From contig JBFWLP010000030.1 in assembly GCA_050252075.1 (NCBI GenBank), positions 1 through 32,724 on the forward strand: 32,724 nucleotides of DNA, in the 5' to 3' direction. This stretch comes from JAAYGT01 sp050252075. Lineage in GTDB: Bacteria > Pseudomonadota > Gammaproteobacteria > Burkholderiales > Burkholderiaceae_B. A model generated the notes under the pieces. That model was not told where the DNA came from and made no database searches. It worked only from the letters and a program-made list of their open reading frames with translations. The translations under genes were made by a program, and so were the position numbers. This document shows positions 31,723 through 32,724 of the stretch, piece by piece (positions within the stretch are counted from its first letter, which is position 1; each line of letters begins with the position of its first letter).

Positions 31723-32724
31723 TCAGCGGGTGTCCTTCGCGGCAGGGCAGTCTGTACCGGGCGGAATGACAGACCAATGCAAATCGATCAGCGGGCTTTT
31801 TTCCGACGACCAGCGCTGCTCGGCGACGCCCTGCCATCGCCCTTGTGCAAACAGTGACTTCAGTCGTTCCTGGGGCTCCCCTTTGGTTTCCCTGCTGTAT
31901 ACCACCAGGGCGCCGCACGCCAGGGCGGTGTCCGGGTTGAGCCAGGGCGACTCGGCGTACGAGGCATTGATGAACACCTGGGTATCGGCCGAGGTATGGA
32001 TGGCGATGTTGCCCCCGAGCCAGGTATCCGAGGCAACCAGGCGCAGCGGGTGGTCGGGAACATGTTCGCGCCAGACGGTACCCAGCACCTGGGCTATTTC
32101 GGGTCCGGGGAACGTAGAGCGCGCATCGCGGCCGGTGATCCAGGCGCCCGGCCCGCGGGCCAACCCGTAGCCTATGGCCAGAACCAGATGAATGATCAGG
32201 GTGATGACAAGAACGCGCCGCTTCACGGCTTGGGGATTTCCCGTCAGCGCCCACAGAAAGAAGAAGCTGTACAGCACGAAGAACGTGGTACCCCATGAGG
32301 CGACCAACCGTGTGCCAAAGAGCACCGAGGCGGCCAATGTGCTGAGGAAAGGGGTCAGACCGACCCACAGCAGGAATGAGCGATCCCGGGTGTCGACCGT
32401 TGCCCCCAGCGTTGCCCGGTTCGGGTCGGCAGGCGGGTAACGCCGGTTCCACACATACCAGGTCAGCCACACCACAACCATGGGGCTGAGTCTGGCAGCC
32501 TGGTCCATGGTGAATCGAAAAGCCAGATAGAGCGAGTCCAGATACGTGCCGGCCTCAAGCGAGTTGTCGATATAACGAAATGGTGCAAAGTTATTGGAAA
32601 CCAGCCAGAACAAATGGGGAGTCAGTGTCAGGACGAAGGCCAGAGACCCCCAGCCCAGTCCGCGCCATGTCGGCGGCTTGCGCCACGCCCCGTCACGCAG
32701 CAAAAACACGAAGAAGGCAAAGAA
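31723..32724 (-). CDS. Family 39 (ArnT/PMT-like) glycosyltransferase, 5' truncated by window edge
   Basis: The C-terminal 333 residues of a polytopic membrane protein; the frame is still open at the window edge (FFAFFVFLLRDG), so the start lies outside. Hydrophobic helices alternate with basic loops over the first half (for example LGWGSLAFVLTLTPHLFWLV, FLLWVGLTPFLSTLAASVLF, TTFFVLYSFFFLWALTG and VLVITLIIHLVLAIGYGLA). The last 150 residues are a soluble, probably periplasmic domain (RLVASDTWLGGNIAIHT). This matches the glycosyltransferase 39 group, which moves sugars from polyprenyl-phosphate carriers to lipids, glycans or proteins. The catalytic N-terminal loops are outside the window, so the substrate cannot be judged. 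Confidence 0.75.
   Translation of the reverse strand, partial: FFAFFVFLLRDGAWRKPPTWRGLGWGSLAFVLTLTPHLFWLVSNNFAPFRYIDNSLEAGTYLDSLYLAFRFTMDQAARLSPMVVVWLTWYVWNRRYPPADPNRATLGATVDTRDRSFLLWVGLTPFLSTLAASVLFGTRLVASWGTTFFVLYSFFFLWALTGNPQAVKRRVLVITLIIHLVLAIGYGLARGPGAWITGRDARSTFPGPEIAQVLGTVWREHVPDHPLRLVASDTWLGGNIAIHTSADTQVFINASYAESPWLNPDTALACGALVVYSRETKGEPQERLKSLFAQGRWQGVAEQRWSSEKSPLIDLHWSVIPPGTDCPAAKDTR

Overview
The window looks like chromosomal DNA of a betaproteobacterium, most likely family Alcaligenaceae (Bordetella/Pusillimonas-like). This is inferred from high GC, from the protein types (glycolate oxidase glcDEF, a B12-dependent ribonucleotide reductase, MnmA, PurB) and from a Lap/Brt-type adhesin locus; no 16S or other marker is present to fix the genus.

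Layout. 1-8400 (+): the 3' part of a DAHP synthase, a D-lactate dehydrogenase-type FAD oxidase, glcD-glcE-glcF, mnmA and a TauE/SafE-type permease, tightly packed and probably largely co-transcribed. A glutathione S-transferase (-) converges on this group. 9356-13937 (+): purB with a good terminator, the large class II ribonucleotide reductase nrdJ, and a 56-residue two-helix membrane protein. 14087-28950: a c-di-GMP-controlled surface adhesin system. The plus strand carries a giant adhesin interrupted by a 10-N assembly gap inside identical 306-bp repeats, then lapG (periplasmic protease) and lapD (inner-membrane c-di-GMP receptor). The opposing minus-strand operon carries a TolC-type lipoprotein, a 73-residue protein, the LapB-type ABC exporter, the LapC-type adaptor and a LuxR-type regulator. 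29378-29980 (-): two small genes of unknown function. 30087-32724: ribA (+), a LysR regulator (+) and the 3' part of a family 39 glycosyltransferase (-).

How the adhesin locus should work, by homology to Pseudomonas LapA/LapD/LapG and Bordetella BrtA: the type I exporter (LapB-LapC-TolC) secretes the adhesin, whose N-terminal retention module stays in the periplasm and anchors it in the TolC pore. LapD bound to c-di-GMP sequesters LapG. When c-di-GMP falls, LapG cuts the retention module and the adhesin is released. Unusual points here are the absence of recognisable RTX repeats, a very acidic C-terminal tail, a proline-rich linker after the retention module, a TAAV rather than TAAG predicted cleavage site, an extra 73-residue gene, and an in-operon LuxR regulator with a non-canonical receiver. 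The gap arithmetic (179 + 306n missing bases) restores one open frame of at least 2049 residues.
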